A stretch of 64,000 nucleotides of DNA from Ophthalmolycus amberensis. Lineage: Eukaryota; Chordata; Actinopteri; Perciformes; Zoarcidae. Within the stretch, counting starts at the first letter, position 1. Every line of letters starts with the position of its first letter. The position numbers were made by a program, and so were the translations under genes. Shown here piece after piece: positions 11,187-20,897 of this stretch. The notes beneath the pieces were generated by a model. The model saw only the letters and a program-made list of their open reading frames with translations. It did no database searches and was not told where the DNA came from. The DNA is taken from NCBI GenBank assembly GCA_024529925.1, contig JAFEUB010001120.1, positions 1,161,501-1,225,500 on the forward strand. The letters run 5' to 3'.

Positions 11187-12693
11187 ATGAAGTGCATCGC
11201 GCTCTTTCTTGTGTTGGCCATGGTCGTTCTCATGGCTGAACCCGGAGAAGGTTTTTGGAAAGTTCTTGGCAGAGGAGGTACAGTAATGGAATCAATGGGC
11301 CTTTTTAAGGCAAACATTTTCACACAACAGATCTAGAAAAGCACACATGTAGCTAATACCACTGACAGAGATACATTTCTGGCCAAATAAATAAATACAT
11401 GAATTAATTCATTCAACCAAATAATGTGCGAAAAAACAACCAGACAGAACATAGTTTAAAACAGTTACATTCAAGAGCAGGGTCCTTTGTAATCATGTTT
11501 TTTAATTGACCTATAGGAACAATTGTGTTAAGTTTTAAGGAGTGTTGTAACATTTTCCAAATGTGTGCAGCACAAAAACTAAAAGCAGTTTTCCAAATTT
11601 AGTTTTTGCACGTGGGACTTCAAGCATTAGCCCATCACTTGAACAAGACAAATGATAACTATAGGACCAATTTAATTAGGAAGTGATACATGATGAGAAG
11701 TTGGCATCTAGGGCTTTCTAAATTTATAAAACTGTATGAAATGCCCAACCAACCTTTTCATACACGATGCAATGATGAGTAGAATAATTGTCACTGGTAA
11801 TAAAGCTTAGGACGGAGTGATAACCAGGCTGCAACCTCTGGGTGTGATAAGTGAAGCCAATGCTGAAATGCCTTATTACTAATGCAATAATGCTTTCAAT
11901 ACAGCATTATTTTCATTTAAATTATGGTTTAATTTAGAGTAAAATAGAGGATAAAGCAAAACGGCAGTCCACAAACCAATGGGTGATGTCCCAGCGACTA
12001 CATCCACGTTTTTGGACAATCTGTGGTCTATACGTAGATACCGTCACCATTAGAGAGAACATGGCCTCAATTATCCGCTTCCAGCTGAACAAAGGAAAAT
12101 GACCGACACAAATATCTTTTTTGTTGTTGTCGTAGCTTGGGGACATGTTTGTCTATGAAACGTAAATGTTCAAATGAGCAGAATGAATGTCTATAACCCT
12201 CTACTATACCCTGTGTTCATAATGAATTTATTACTTTGTGCTACAAACACAAATGTTATTGTGATATGGTTACTGTTTTTTTTGTGATACAAAGAAAAGA
12301 GTTAAGCTAATTGTGTTTTTCTCTTGTCTGTTTTATTTAGCAAAAGATTTTGCTCATGGGTAAGGACCTATGCTTCTACTATTGTTATTTTTTGCAACTA
12401 CATATCTACTTGTGTTACAATAAATATTAAAGTGAAACTAACCTTTATGTTATTGTAAATGTGATATCATTCATCTATCATAATAATACTAACACAAACA
12501 CTACAATAACTTTTTGTCCTCACACAATATAATCTTCTCTCCATCCATCAGGTTCCTTGGCAAGGCCAAAGATCAGCAGGAACAGGTGGAACAGGTGGAA
12601 CAGATGGAACAGCAGGAACAGCTGGCCAAACGTTCATTTGATGCTGACCCTCAGGATGATGCCCCTCAGGATGGTAACCCTAGTTTCAACTAG
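11187..12693 (+). CDS. Piscidin-like antimicrobial peptide precursor, A2 gene of unit 1
   Basis: Coding exons are 11187-11277, 12341-12359 and 12552-12693, joined by GT-AG introns of phase 1 and phase 2, giving 83 residues. Residues 1-22 are a signal peptide (MKCIALFLVLAMVVLMAEPG, then EG). The mature part begins FWKVLGRGAKDFAHGFLGKA, cationic and plausibly an amphipathic helix. Five xEQ triplets follow (QEQ, VEQ, VEQ, MEQ, QEQ), then LAKRSFDADPQDD with a Lys-Arg site resembling the pro-region of pleurocidins. AATAAA is at 12811. The expected role is a secreted or granule-stored host-defence peptide; it lies 2.8 kb upstream of the classical piscidin B. It lacks the FFHH start of piscidin 1 and the Gly-Arg-Arg signal seen in B, so its processing may differ. 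Family membership rests on signal peptide, exon plan and phases; activity is untested. Confidence 0.87.
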
Positions 12694-13586
12694 ACCGAGA
12701 GGGCCACTCCAAAGCCATGTATTGGATCAACCATTTCTTGAAAATATACATGCTTTGATGTCATCGATAAGTGAATTCTGAATTCACTTTGAAGAATGCC
12801 AGTTGTTCTGAATAAATTTGCATTTAAAAATAAAAAATGATAAAATGTTTTTATTTATTTTAAAGAATGATCCATTTTAAGGAAGTGATGGGAGGAAGGG
12901 GCCTTGGGTTAAATAAATTTGGTTTTGAGGTTTGAGATTAGGTCAACTATGTATCTCTCCTCAATTATATGAGTCTGTTTGCTCTTCATGTGAAAAAAAA
13001 CTTAAAGCTAGGGTAGGTAATCCTATTTTGTAAAAAACGTTTTGGTTATATGTCTAAATTATCTTCATATCCAAAAAGCAACCAATATACCAAGTGCTCT
13101 GACAAAACAGAAGACAATAGAAATTAATGTTTTCACACCGAACGCAACACAAATTTTCGCGCCACGAGATTACATAGAAAGTCAATGGACAGATGGGAAT
13201 CAACATGAGTAGACGCGTAATTGCGCCGGGCAATTTTGAGGGTTGATTGAGCAGCTACAATGTTAGCAAAGCTAAGCAACAATTGATCCGAGCTACATTG
13301 AGAAAACAAGTATTTTAAAAGTTACTTGCTTGTCGTCTTGCGGAGAGAACTTACAAAACATGAATTCAGACTTTTTACAAATCTGCATCTTTATTATTTC
13401 GGCATCCTTTTTATCCCTTTATTGCAATTAAATCCCAGCAAAATTGTTTATTTTGGGTTGATACAGCTGTAGTAAACCAGCCGAAGTGTGGCTTGCTAGA
13501 TACAGTGAATACAGCTCCATGAAATTCACAGAGCGCCCTCCGGATGATGTTATGAACCCAGACAAGACGGCTAAATCAAGTCAGTT

Positions 13587-14036
13587 GCATGCTGCCTGCT
13601 CTTCAACATAAGAAAGAAAAGTATCTATCAACTGCGGCAACTATTTCTTGAAAATATACATGCTTTGATGTCATCGATAAGTGAATTCTGAATTCACTTT
13701 GAAGAATGCCAGTTGTTCTGAATAAATTTGCATTTAAAAATTAAAAATGATAAAATGTTTTTATTTATTTTAAAGAATGATCCATTTTAAGGAAGTGATG
13801 GGAGGAAGGGGCCTGGGGTTAAATCAATTTGGTTTTGAGGTTTGAGATTAGGTCAACTATGTATCTGTCCTCAGTTATATGAGGTCTGTTTGCTCTTCAT
13901 GTGAAAAAAAACTTAAAGCTAGTGTAGGTAATCCTATTTTGTAAAAAATGTTTTGGTTATATTTGTCTAAATTCTCTTTATATCCAAAATGCAACCAATA
14001 TACCAAGTGCTCTGACAAAACAGAAGACAATAGAAA
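13587..14036 (+). pseudogene. Relic 3' end of a third A-type gene (unit 1)
   Basis: From about 13640 the sequence repeats the A-gene 3' untranslated region and downstream flank (TTCTTGAAAATATACATGC, AATAAA at 13721, then GATGGGAGGAAGGGGCCT), about 910 bp after the same sequence of A2. No coding exon precedes it. The junction piece 13587-13635 (CTGCCTGCTCTTCAACAT) instead recalls the B 3' region (CTTCTTGCTCTTCATCGT). It is best read as a gene tail left after rearrangement. Confidence 0.65.
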
Positions 14037-14040
14037 TTAA

Positions 14041-14943
14041 TGTTTTCACACCGAACGCAACGCATATTTTCGCGCCACGAGATTACATAGAAAGTCAATG
14101 GACAGATGGGAATCAACATGAGTAGACGCGTAATTGCGCCGGCGCCACAGATGACGTGAAAGACACAAAGCGAAAGTCGCCTCATTGCCGGGTTGAAAAA
14201 TTTTAACTTGAGCTAATACGTGAATGAGGCAAATTTAGCATGTTGTTGTGTTGCGAAAGCCAATCGGCTATGGAGGAAAAAAATATATGTCTATAAATGT
14301 ACGTGCATAATTCACATGGTATAAACAATAATGACACTGCCGTATTTACGCCTATATGACGTCATTTTGAAGGTTGATTGAGCAGCTACAATGTTGGCAA
14401 AGCCAAGCAACAATTGATCCGAGCTACATTGAGAAAACAAGTATTTTAAAAGTTATTTGCTTGTCGTCTTGCAGAGAGAACTAACAAAACATGAATTCAG
14501 ACTTTTTACAAATCTGCATCATTATTATTTTGGCATCCTTTTTATCCCTTTATTGCAATTAAATCCCAGCAAAATTGTTTATTTTGGGTTGATACAGCTG
14601 TAGTAAACCAGCCGAAGTGTGGCTTGCTAGATACAGTGAATACAGCTCCATGAAATTCACAGAGCGCCTCCGGATGATGTTATGAACCCAGACAAGACGG
14701 CTTTAGTTTCCCGGGATATTTGGGACTTCCACAATATGTACAATACAGCAATAGTGGGTATTTGTTCCATGGTTGATGGTGGAAATAAATGGCTTTGTTG
14801 ATAACGATTTCCATGGAGAGCCACTTCTTTGCTCCGGTGCATCTATCGCGAATGAAGCAAATAAACACTAATGACTCCTGCAATCAAACTCCCGCGAGTA
14901 ACAATACGCGAAGATTCACATCGCGTTTGGTGTCAACGCAACA
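14041..14943. mobile_element. Non-autonomous Harbinger-like element, full copy
   Basis: It is flanked by TAA at 14038-14040 and 14944-14946. The ends TGTTTTCACACCGAACGC and GCGTTTGGTGTCAACGCAACA form a degenerate inverted pair. The interior is homologous to 2886-3803 and to the truncated pieces ending the A1 and A2 blocks. No transposase frame is present. Confidence 0.65.
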
Positions 14944-15247
14944 TAAAGCTGGGGGGAATAAATAAATGTTCTTAATGTGATGATTTATAGCAGCCTCGCC
15001 TTCAAACAGAAGAACTTGAAAGATTTAATCAATTGGACAGTACCTCAACATACTAGTTTAATTTGAATATCCAAAAATACAATTCAAGATGTACAGCTGA
15101 AACACATTATTAGCTAAATTATTAAAGAGGTGAACATATAATGAGAAATAAATGTGACATTTTCTGTTTGACACTTCCATGAAAAGAGTGAGCTTCCTGA
15201 TTTGCAAAACACTGCACAAATAATGAGTAAGGGAATTTATCGCTCGC

Positions 15248-15369
15248 TATAAATAGAGGCATGTCTCTACCAACCCACATAGATTTGCACCACCTGTGTA
15301 TCTCACACTGCTCTATCAGCCTCTTTTGATAACAGCTTTTTGACTTTTACCCTCAGTCTGTGGAAAGAA
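15248..15369 (+). promoter_or_regulatory. B1 core promoter and non-coding exon 1
   Basis: TATAAATAG starts at 15248. The exon ends AAAGAA at 15369 before GTGAGT. The leader contains ATCTCACACTGCT and TTTTTGACTTTTACCCTCA, recognisable again in the orphan exon at 19690-19763. The start site near 15278 is inferred from TATA spacing. Confidence 0.65.
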
Positions 15370-15479
15370 GTGAGTATCTCACCTTTATTTATTTATCCTG
15401 ACAATTATTTCACTCTTTGTAAAATCCATGACAAAGGCAGGCTGAACATTTGTGATTTGTTTGGTTCTTGCTTTTCAGG

Positions 15480-16382
15480 ATGAAGGCCATCACGCTCTTT
15501 CTTGTGTTGTCGCTGGTCGTCCTCATGGCTGAACCCGGGGATTGTTTCTTTCACCACATTTTCCATGGACTTGGTCACAGTAAGCAATCACAATTAAATT
15601 AAATTATTAAAGCTTTAAAAAATAATATCCATAACACATTAAAAAACATTTTATAATGATGTATGAAGTCATGTTTGATGATACTTCATGATTGATGCAA
15701 ATTATAATTCACATCATCTTAATACACTTTAATCCTTTTATAATCACTGCAAGTCAGTGGCTTTAAGTAAAGTGAAAATTTGTTTTGTGTTGTTCCTGCA
15801 CAGATTTTAATGATTCATTTTTCACTTTGCTTAAAGCAAACAATAGCCACTTTAAGCAACATATAATCACAGTATAATGCATTATAACAGTAATTAAAAT
15901 GGATTTAAAAAATGTAATAATACACTTTGATCCATACAAAAAAAATGTAATGACCATCAATAATTATAGTAGTATGATACTTGACCCTATAAGTCATTAT
16001 AAAATGCTATAAATGTTATCAAATGTTGTCACCAACACCAAGCACCAATGAAGGAGATACACTATGTGCAAGTGTCCAATGAGTTAATGAAAGCTCATAA
16101 TGCCATATTTTGTGATGAATTACTTACTAAACAGTCCTACTAAGAAAAATGTGAATAATATTATTTTCTCTTGTCTGTTTTATTTAGTCATCAGGACCAT
16201 CCATGGGTAAGGACTTGTACAATTTAACAACTGCTCTTGTTGCATTAGTTGTTACTTTGTTGAGCTGAACTCTCTCAATCCTCTCTCCACCCATCAGACT
16301 CATTACCGGGGGACGACGTGAGGCGTTGGCAGAGCAGCAAGAGCTGGAACGTGCATTTGACCGAGAGCGAGCTTTTAACTGA
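15480..16382 (+). CDS. Piscidin (moronecidin-type) precursor, B gene of unit 1
   Basis: Coding exons are 15480-15579, 16188-16206 and 16298-16382, encoding 67 residues. Signal peptide 1-22 ends AEPGDC. The mature peptide starts FFHHIFHGLGH, crosses the 19-nt microexon (IIRTIHG) and ends GLITG, followed by Gly-Arg-Arg. That tripeptide would give a 22-residue peptide with the last Gly available for C-terminal amidation, as known for piscidins. The N-terminal X-X-His is the copper-binding (ATCUN) arrangement described for piscidins 1 and 3. The tail is EALAEQQELERAFDRERAFN. Piscidins are stored in fish mast cells and granulocytes and permeabilise microbial membranes. AATAAA is at 16590. The unit-2 partner differs by one residue (Thr to Ile near the mature C-terminus). 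Confidence in the family call is high. Confidence 0.95.
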
Positions 16383-17273
16383 GTCTATGACGGTCCATCT
16401 GAAAGAACAACTCTGAAACTTAGTCTGAAAAGAAATGCTTCTTGCTCTTCATCGTAAAAAAATATTGAATAGACTCACTGGGCTAAAATATTTTTGACAT
16501 TTATTTTAAATCATGTCATTTGAATTAAATCCTCAAGACGTAATTCGCCAAAATATTTCTCACTTGTATTATTTAAATGAAAGAATCTGAATAAATTCAA
16601 ATGGTATTATGTTAATTGTGTATTATTGCCTGAACAGTCATGACATCTCGACACGAGTACCTTACAGAGATTTGGGTAGATAGGGGACAAATTAAAGACA
16701 AAACCTAGTAAATATAAAAAAGTATATCAAAATATTCGTAAAAAGGCATACATGAGGACCATTCCCTTCTAATTAATTATAATTACAATATGCTAACGTA
16801 CACTGGCCTCAAGGCTGTCTCATTTGACGACAATGAAACACAAGAAAACAAGCTGATAGCGTGGAATTCACACATTCAGCGCAGATTCACGATAAGTAAG
16901 ATTGTTCCATCGTGTTCTTGGGAAACAGAAAGTGCAAACAGTACTTCTTACATTGTGTGTAATGTAGGGGTTGTACATCTTGTTCATTGCGTGCTTCTAA
17001 TGTTGTATCACCATGTAAACAACTTTGAACTGCATTTGTAAGAAACTACAAATTGAACTTGAGCTGGAGTAGTTAGTATAATATTGTGTAGGTCATTTAT
17101 GTCAAGGATAAGAGCCACAGCCTACAAGCAGTTGTATCAGCCATACTTGAATGTTCTTGTTAATCAGTGTGCCATATCAGCATTGAAGATAAACGTGACT
17201 ATGACAATGCGTCAAAATTTACATCACCTTTGGATCTGTAGTTTTATTCCATCCATAAATGTTGAAAAAAAAA

Positions 17274-17295
17274 ATATATATATATATATATATAT
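17274..17295. repeat. (TA)n microsatellite
   Basis: An A tract followed by about 11 TA units. Unit 2 has the equivalent at 41219-41239 with a longer A tract. Confidence 0.85.
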
Positions 17296-18194
17296 CTCAT
17301 GCATAATCAGATTGTAACTATCTATAAGAGCACATACAAGAAGGCTGCCATCCTTATGAAAACACCCACATCTTAGTTGAAATCACTAACGTACCAACAT
17401 TCCACCAATCTTGTTCATCAGCAATAAACTTAACAAAGTCTGCGAAGAAGGCAATGGGTGAAAACCAAGCAGAGGGCGGGTCTTAGCAGATTGCTTGTAA
17501 ACAGGCTGCGCAACTGCATATGGCTGTGAAAGGTGATTTGGCATGCAGATGAGAGGCCACTTCAACATTTCAAAAACACTCTTGTACACTCGTAGCTAGG
17601 GTGCCATTAGTTAAGTTACCAAGTGCCATTGGTGGCCTAAGGTGGCCTGCTGCTGCTCTATACTAAAAGCAGATTCAGTTTGTAATAAGAAATCACTGAG
17701 TTTCTAATGGATTCTATCCGAAAGACACATCCAATGAGGAAATACACATTTTCCTTGACTTGAACAAGGACGTCATGTATCTGATCAATGTAACACGATC
17801 ACCAAAGACCCAATGGTATAAACATTACAAATACATATGGCTTTGTCAAAGAGCAACAACGATTCTGGCTTTATTTTGCAGAACCAGGGACAACAGAACC
17901 ACCAATGCATCGTTTTTACTTATTCATTCACCAATAGACAGATGCACACCAATACATTTCATGGGTCAAAACCACAAAAAAAAACAGCACATATTTTCAG
18001 CATAAGAAACTGAATATGAAGCTACAGCGAACATGAGCACAAAGACGTATAACGTGTCCAGAGCAAAGTTGTGTCCTGACATTACACCAACACAATGAGG
18101 GTCTAAAGGCAAACAAGTATTTGGTCCCTGCTGCGTAGATATTTTTAGTAAAGTCATACTAAGGGAAAAGTTTGTACATTATACTCTGCACTTG

Positions 18195-18410
18195 ACATAC
18201 CCTATTTATGAGCATCTGGAAGCCACAGTGGTGTGGCTGCCCGGGGACTAAATCTGAGGCCAGTGCCTTGATCAAGGGCAGCGGCAGGAAAATACCTGCG
18301 AGAAAACCACAGCACCCAGAGGAAAGCCATGTGAACATCGAGGAATAAAAGTCGCAGTTCAAACTCAGGATGTCCTTGCTGTGAGGCAGCAGTGCATAAC
18401 ACTCCCCACC
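18195..18410. repeat. Degenerate dispersed teleost repeat
   Basis: The end reads TCAAACTCAGGATGTCCTTG then CTGTGAGGCAGCAGTGCATAA, matching the very common fish motif with CTTGCTGTGAGGC and an 'aacccaggat' upstream half. An older part includes CAGAGGAAAGCCATGTGAAC. The family is not assigned. The unit-2 copy is at about 42138-42353. Confidence 0.45.
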
Positions 18411-19689
18411 AATTCTAATTATTTAACACAATGTACAACTAATATGCTTTTTTTCCCGAATGCACACGTTTTTTCAACAGAAAGATGTTATTATCTTGGA
18501 AACTGTGTATATTTCACAATCTACTGCTGTTTGATCTGAAAATAACTAAACTCCAGTGTAGCTCTGAAATCAGGATGCATATCGCATACAGCACATAGTC
18601 ATGATGACACAGCACGAGAAGGCTTAGTGTAAACAAACAAGGGCTACTCTCAAGAATGCATAGATTAACTGAGAAGCGACAGTACTGCACAGTAGAAGGC
18701 AGGAATTCCTCATTTGTTAACTACCAGTTGCATATATGTGTTCAACAATGAAGTGCCGATGGTCATTTAATGCAATAAAGTCCAGACAATTTATAAAGGG
18801 TGCGCCAATAAATCAAGCGTGTTTTATTTTGTACTTACTCAGAACTTGCACACACCACAATCAAAGAAAAGTCTGAATTGTATCAAAACTTCGCTTTCTG
18901 AGAGTTACGATCTGGTTCTGTGTAAAACTCACAATCACATTTCCAGCATGCATACAAACCACAGTTATGATACTGGGGCAACACAAAGGAGTTGTTGTAC
19001 ATGCACCAACGCTTCTGCTGGTGTTTTGGGTCTCAAATCTTTTTCCAGTCCAGAAAAAGAACAGCCCTGATTCTGCCCCTAGATCTACCCTGACCTGAGG
19101 TCAGTGATTTTGTCTTGAAGGGGCATTTTTATTCGATGGAATTAGGGAATTGAAAGTCAAATGTTCAACCACTAGCAGACCCATGGAAAGACAAGAGTTT
19201 TTATTGTATAATATTATATATTTGTTTTGGGGAACAGTAAACTACATCATCTTGTCAAAATCCACTGCCGTATTTTTTTTTAATTTTTTTTTTAAACCAA
19301 AACTGACATTATCATACCTTGAGGTGTACCGACACAGCTGAACTCTAAAACTAAAATTTATTAAAAAATATGTAAATATTGTAATTTCTGGATTACCTCA
19401 TCTCTCATGTTTGAAAATGCAATCATTATGTTGAAATAAAGAATAAAAGCACCATTAACAATCTCAGTCTGGGCTTCTTTGTATTATTACACTGAATTAT
19501 CTAGAATGTAATCACACAGACAAAAAAAAAGAGGAAATTAACTGATGACGACATCTGTGGACTGGCTTCGGTTTCTGGTCGAGATTAGATCTACTGATTG
19601 TGGGACACAAATTAGAAAACTTGGACTGGAACATCCAAATACTCCATACAAAGCGACCTGTACATCTGACCCACTTGGCATAGAGATTA

Positions 19690-19763
19690 ACATCATCTAT
19701 AGATCTCACACTGCTCACTTGGTTGTGTTTGCCTTTTGACTCTCACTCTCAAACGATGGAAAG
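19690..19763 (+). pseudogene. Orphan piscidin-type non-coding first exon (unit 1)
   Basis: ATCTCACACTGCT, then TTTTGACTCTCACTCTCA, then GATGGAAAG/GTAAGA line up with the B-gene first exon and its donor. There is no clear TATA box before it. An acceptor-like TTTCTTACAG lies about 300 bp downstream at 20060, but no signal-peptide exon follows. What follows is an unrelated short ORF from 20112 interrupted by a hAT-like element at 20187. I read it as the remnant of a further piscidin gene. Confidence 0.5.
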
Positions 19764-20186
19764 GTAAGAACTGATTTTTTCATCCACCCAAGGTAGACTT
19801 TGGAAGAGTTTGAACTCTTTAGCATTCACACAAATCGAATTGCAGCAACTTTAGACTACAGAAAGTAACCCGAGACAGGGTGTCCCTCATATGTGAAAAT
19901 ACACAATATGGAGGCAAAAGCAAGGAAATTAAAAACTTAAACTGCGTGGAATTAATGTAAAATGCAAAGAAAACAACGAGGTAACAAAGTAAAGTTCAGG
20001 ATCCAAATAGGTTGTGTAAAGACCAAACAGCTTCTGATAAACTCTTCTTCTTTCTTACAGGTGCTAAGTAATTGATTGTGAACATTTCCATTGCCTCTAA
20101 CTGCTCTCAACATGGCAGCGACTGAGCTGGCGGTGCTAACATTGCAAACGACAGCAAAAGGAAATCATGAAGGGGGGACTGCAGGG

Positions 20187-20889
20187 TAGGGGTGGGAATC
20201 ACCAGAGATCCCGCGATACGATATTATCACGATACTTGGGTCACGATACTGCGATATATTGCGATTTATTACTTTTTTCAACTTCAAATGATGTCCCCAA
20301 AGGAAAACTGTGTCAACATGTTTTATCTAATAAGATAAAGTTTTTAGTCTGTTCATCTCACTTCAATCATTTTTATTGCAGCAGAATAGGATTGTCAAGC
20401 AGACAGCCTGACCAACAATGTCATACATGTTGCATGAACCTGACCAACTGAACTGTTTGTATTACTACATAGTCCAACCTAACTGAATGCAAACCTGTCT
20501 ATAACTGATATAAGTAGGATATTAGAGTTATATAACTCAGTATAACTTGCGATGCGTGTACGTCGAGGGCAGAGAGACAGTTATGCGCTGCACTCTCCCC
20601 ATGAGCCTGGCTACTGTTGGCAGATTTAACCCCATTGTGAGGCCAGATGTCTCTCTCTTTCTTTTGACCAACTTCCTACCGATCACGCTGACCCAGGACC
20701 TTTCCTGACCTCACCAGAAAACAACTCACCACCATCTAGTGGACTGAAAAAGCAATTGATTCGATTTATAATTATTTTTTTTAATAGATTATGTAATAAA
20801 AGATCGATACTTGGCGTCCATGTATCGATACAATATCGCCACGCAAAATATCGCGATACTATGCTGTATCGATTTTTCCCCCACCCCTA
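20187..20889. mobile_element. hAT-like MITE
   Basis: It starts TAGGGGTGGGAATC and ends CCCCCACCCCTA. It is flanked by the 8-bp duplication CTGCAGGG at 20179-20186 and 20890-20897. GATAC/GTATC-rich subterminal repeats (GCGATACGATATTATCACGA) are typical of this teleost MITE. There is no transposase. The same insertion is at 44125-44845, where the GATAC repeats are expanded. Confidence 0.8.
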
Positions 20890-20897
20890 CTGCAGGG

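Larger units (their letters stand above)
10219..13586 (+). repeat. A2 duplication block
   Basis: The sequence from AGCATGAGTTACTCTG to AAATCAAGTCAGTT is nearly identical to 22920-26417 (A1 of unit 2) except for intron insertions and the mature-peptide codons. Its span includes promoter, all exons, 3' flank and a truncated Harbinger-like MITE from 13128. An identical block is at 34159-37528. This is a gene-scale duplication nested inside the 24-kb unit. Confidence 0.85.
16600..19689. other. Gene-poor spacer downstream of B1
   Basis: It includes a (TA)n run at 17274-17295 and a degenerate dispersed repeat at about 18195-18410. Short ORFs at 16790-17041 and 17084-17317 carry no recognisable domain and no splice partner. 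Nothing else is supportable. It recurs at 40540-43628. Confidence 0.55.
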
